A DNA stretch of 64,000 nucleotides from Massiliimicrobium timonense (GTDB lineage: Bacteria; Bacillota_I; Bacilli_A; Erysipelotrichales; Coprobacillaceae). Both the position numbers and the translations under genes were made by a program. The notes beneath the pieces were generated by a model that saw only the letters and a list, made by a program, of their open reading frames with translations, ran no database searches and was not told the DNA's origin. The first letter of the stretch is position 1. Every line of letters begins with the position of its first letter. Shown here one piece after another: positions 62,049 to 64,000 of the stretch. The stretch spans positions 1 to 64,000 of the forward strand of contig NZ_NFLJ01000003.1 in assembly GCF_002160865.1 (NCBI RefSeq), written 5' to 3'.

Positions 62049-64000
62049 GTGACAGGGAGTACAAAAAGTATGATTTTAAATTATATGAATGATTTAACAC
62101 AAAACTTTGATTTTACTCAAGTGAGTCATTTTACAGCATCATCTATTGCAAAAGAAATGCATATTAGTCGCAGTTTAGCAAGTCAATATCTTAATGAACT
62201 TGTAAAAGAAAAATTGGTGATGAAGATTAATTCTCGACCTGTATATTTTTTGCATCGTCAGAAAATGGAAGAATTATTTCATTTGGTATTTCAAAATGAT
62301 GATTTTTATGACTTAGAGGAAGTAAAACAATATATTAATGAACATTCCGTAGGAGATGGTGATTATTCTCAGATTATTGGTTATGATAAATCTTTAGCGG
62401 AGCCTATTAAACAATTAAGAGAAGCTTTTGAATATCCACCAAGCGGATTACCAATTATTTTGTATGGGGCAAAAGGTACAGGTAAGAGAACACTTAGTCA
62501 AGTCATTTATGAAAATGCAGCAAGGCGTGGAAAGATTAATGAAAATGCAAAAGTGTTTAAGATAGAATTTACACCTACCAATAGTGAACAAGTATCATTA
62601 AAAATTTTTGGAGATGGACATAAAAGTGGATTGATTGACCAGTATGATTATATTGTTTTCATTTTAGCTGGGGCACAATATATGTCCGAATCATTTCAAG
62701 AAAAATTATGTCATTTGATTGAAATAGGCAAGAGCGCAAATACCAAAAAAATGAAATATCTCCATAAAACAATCAGATATATTCTTTTATCTGATATTCA
62801 TCCGCATCATTTTATGGTTGATTGCCTGCTTAAAAATATTCCTGTCTTAATTTCTTTGCCTTTATTAAAAGAAAAGAGCAAAGAAGAAATTGAAGAGCTC
62901 ATTATTCATTTCATGATCAATGAAGGCAAGAAAATGAATAAAATTATTAAAGTCAGTAGTAGTGTTTTAAGAGCATTGGTTAATGGTGATTATTCACAGA
63001 ACTTAATCGGATTACAATCTGCTATACAGATTATGTGTGCTTCTGCCTTAAAAGAAAATACAGGTAATAAAGAAGTTATTATTCATACATATCATTTACC
63101 AGAATATTTATTAAGAACACTTCCGATTGTTACTGATGAAGATATTGTTTATATTGATACAACAGCTTATAAGAAAAGTGATCAGATTGATTATATTTTG
63201 GATTATTTTAGTATGATTGTAAAATCATTTTTTAAAGATCAAGATTTTCAGGAATCCCTAAAAGATGCACAACATCATTTTGACTTATTAAGTGATTTTC
63301 TTTCATATAAACAAAGAGTTGCTCCTGAACGTATTAAAGGTATAGAAATCTCCCTCTCTAATATTTTTGATACTATATTAAAAAAACGTTATATGAATCT
63401 GCCTAGTGGCTTTAGCTATACCTTTGCAAAGTTAATGTATATGAATGAATTGTATCACTCATCTATAAATAAATGGCAACAGAAGAATCGTTTTGATATA
63501 GATAATATATTAACTCAGTTAAAGGAGCATTGCATTAATGAAACATTAATTGTTGAAGAAATGATACGATTAGTCAATTCTAATTTAGAAACAGATATTG
63601 ATAGTTTTTTTAAATTAATCATGATAGTCAATCTTAATCATTATAATACAGTCAGAAAAACACAAAAAATATTTGGAATTATTATCTGTCATGGGTATTC
63701 TACAGCAACATCAATAGCTGAGGCTGTTAATAGTTTGCTGGAAAATTATATATTTGATGCTGTAGATATGCCATTAGATGTAACAATTGATGAAATTAAA
63801 GAAATACTAGTTGAGAGAATTAATCGTATGCATAGTAATGCAGATGTTATTGTTATGGTGGATATGGGGTCTTTAGAATTATTAGGAAAAAGCTTAAGTA
63901 CAGCGATTAATTGTAATGTAGGTGTCATTAATAATGTTTCAACGAGATTAGCATTAAATGTTGGTAATGCTATTTTGAATGAAAATAATATGAAAATGAT
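62049..64000 (+). CDS. LevR/GfrR-like PRD regulator with degenerate AAA+ domain, truncated by window end
   Basis: Open to the window edge (650 codons). N-terminal winged helix (ASSIAKEMHISRSLASQYLNELVKEKL), AAA+ domain from ~residue 115 (Walker A YGAKGTGKRT near 139), helical PRD region at ~375-530, then an EIIA-mannose-like domain (IFGIIICHGYSTATSIAEAV near 543; the His is the phosphorylation site). The GAFTGA loop is replaced by FGDGHKSGLID and the Walker B acidic pair by VFILAGAQYM, so sigma-54 activation looks lost. GTG 62049 is chosen as start, 8 nt after AAAGGA. Likely controls the deglycase locus and a mannose-family PTS beyond the window. Confidence 0.82.
   Translation, partial: MTGSTKSMILNYMNDLTQNFDFTQVSHFTASSIAKEMHISRSLASQYLNELVKEKLVMKINSRPVYFLHRQKMEELFHLVFQNDDFYDLEEVKQYINEHSVGDGDYSQIIGYDKSLAEPIKQLREAFEYPPSGLPIILYGAKGTGKRTLSQVIYENAARRGKINENAKVFKIEFTPTNSEQVSLKIFGDGHKSGLIDQYDYIVFILAGAQYMSESFQEKLCHLIEIGKSANTKKMKYLHKTIRYILLSDIHPHHFMVDCLLKNIPVLISLPLLKEKSKEEIEELIIHFMINEGKKMNKIIKVSSSVLRALVNGDYSQNLIGLQSAIQIMCASALKENTGNKEVIIHTYHLPEYLLRTLPIVTDEDIVYIDTTAYKKSDQIDYILDYFSMIVKSFFKDQDFQESLKDAQHHFDLLSDFLSYKQRVAPERIKGIEISLSNIFDTILKKRYMNLPSGFSYTFAKLMYMNELYHSSINKWQQKNRFDIDNILTQLKEHCINETLIVEEMIRLVNSNLETDIDSFFKLIMIVNLNHYNTVRKTQKIFGIIICHGYSTATSIAEAVNSLLENYIFDAVDMPLDVTIDEIKEILVERINRMHSNADVIVMVDMGSLELLGKSLSTAINCNVGVINNVSTRLALNVGNAILNENNMKM

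Overview
The window is AT-rich, densely coded DNA from a low-GC Firmicute. Strong AGGAGG-type ribosome binding sites, a Noc-type ParB protein, many PTS and glycoside hydrolase genes and glycyl-radical metabolism suggest an anaerobic gut member of the Erysipelotrichia/Coprobacillus-type lineage; this placement is inference from gene content and style. No rRNA, tRNA, CRISPR array, prophage or intact insertion sequence was seen. Both ends cut genes: an Rpn-type nuclease on the left and a LevR-type PRD regulator on the right.

Layout. 1-6.0 kb: end of an Rpn-family gene, the queuosine operon tgt-queA-queH (minus), a small membrane protein, and two COG0523 GTPases (one with a His-rich metal loop, the other carrying a DUF1980-like domain). 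6.1-10.2 kb: marR plus a heterodimeric ABC exporter with two palindromic operators. 10.5-15.1 kb: two flavodoxin-like genes, leucyl aminopeptidase and a GH13 glucosidase. 15.1-19.5 kb: PHP phosphatase, serC-serA, a lipoprotein. 19.5-28.4 kb: tetR, a paired ABC transporter, a DUF1835-like gene and a feoA-feoA-feoB iron cluster with three small membrane or Cys-rich proteins. 28.4-37.3 kb: a mannoside/N-glycan locus (GH125, PTS EIIC, GH38, RpiR, GH3). 37.4-43.2 kb: ispD, a GHL10 family protein, YjbR-EVE-like, amidase, a DUF308 fusion and a second PHP protein. 43.2-43.45 kb: a stand-alone transcription unit without a gene, probably a small RNA. 43.5-51.7 kb: DeoR, glycyl radical enzyme with activase and fructose-6-phosphate aldolase; TetR with a zinc dehydrogenase; a frameshifted Fe-S aldo/keto reductase. 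51.7-58.9 kb: HAD phosphatase, noc, TPP riboswitch with thiM-thiE-thiD, two MATE transporters. 58.9-64 kb: a HAD-SIS fusion, a FrlB-like deglycase and a LevR-like regulator, probably the start of a fructosamine/glucosamine-adduct utilisation locus.

The most interesting pattern is a shared palindrome TTAG-N6-CTAA. It occurs at both feo promoters, before the ABC pair at 20.3 kb, and over the start point of the gene-less unit at 43.2 kb. That unit has a consensus promoter, a structured body of about 200 nt with an unpaired C-rich stretch complementary to Shine-Dalgarno sequences, and a strong terminator. Together these suggest a DtxR-type iron regulon containing an iron-sparing small RNA analogous in logic to FsrA or RyhB. 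This is inference; no regulator gene for it lies in the window.
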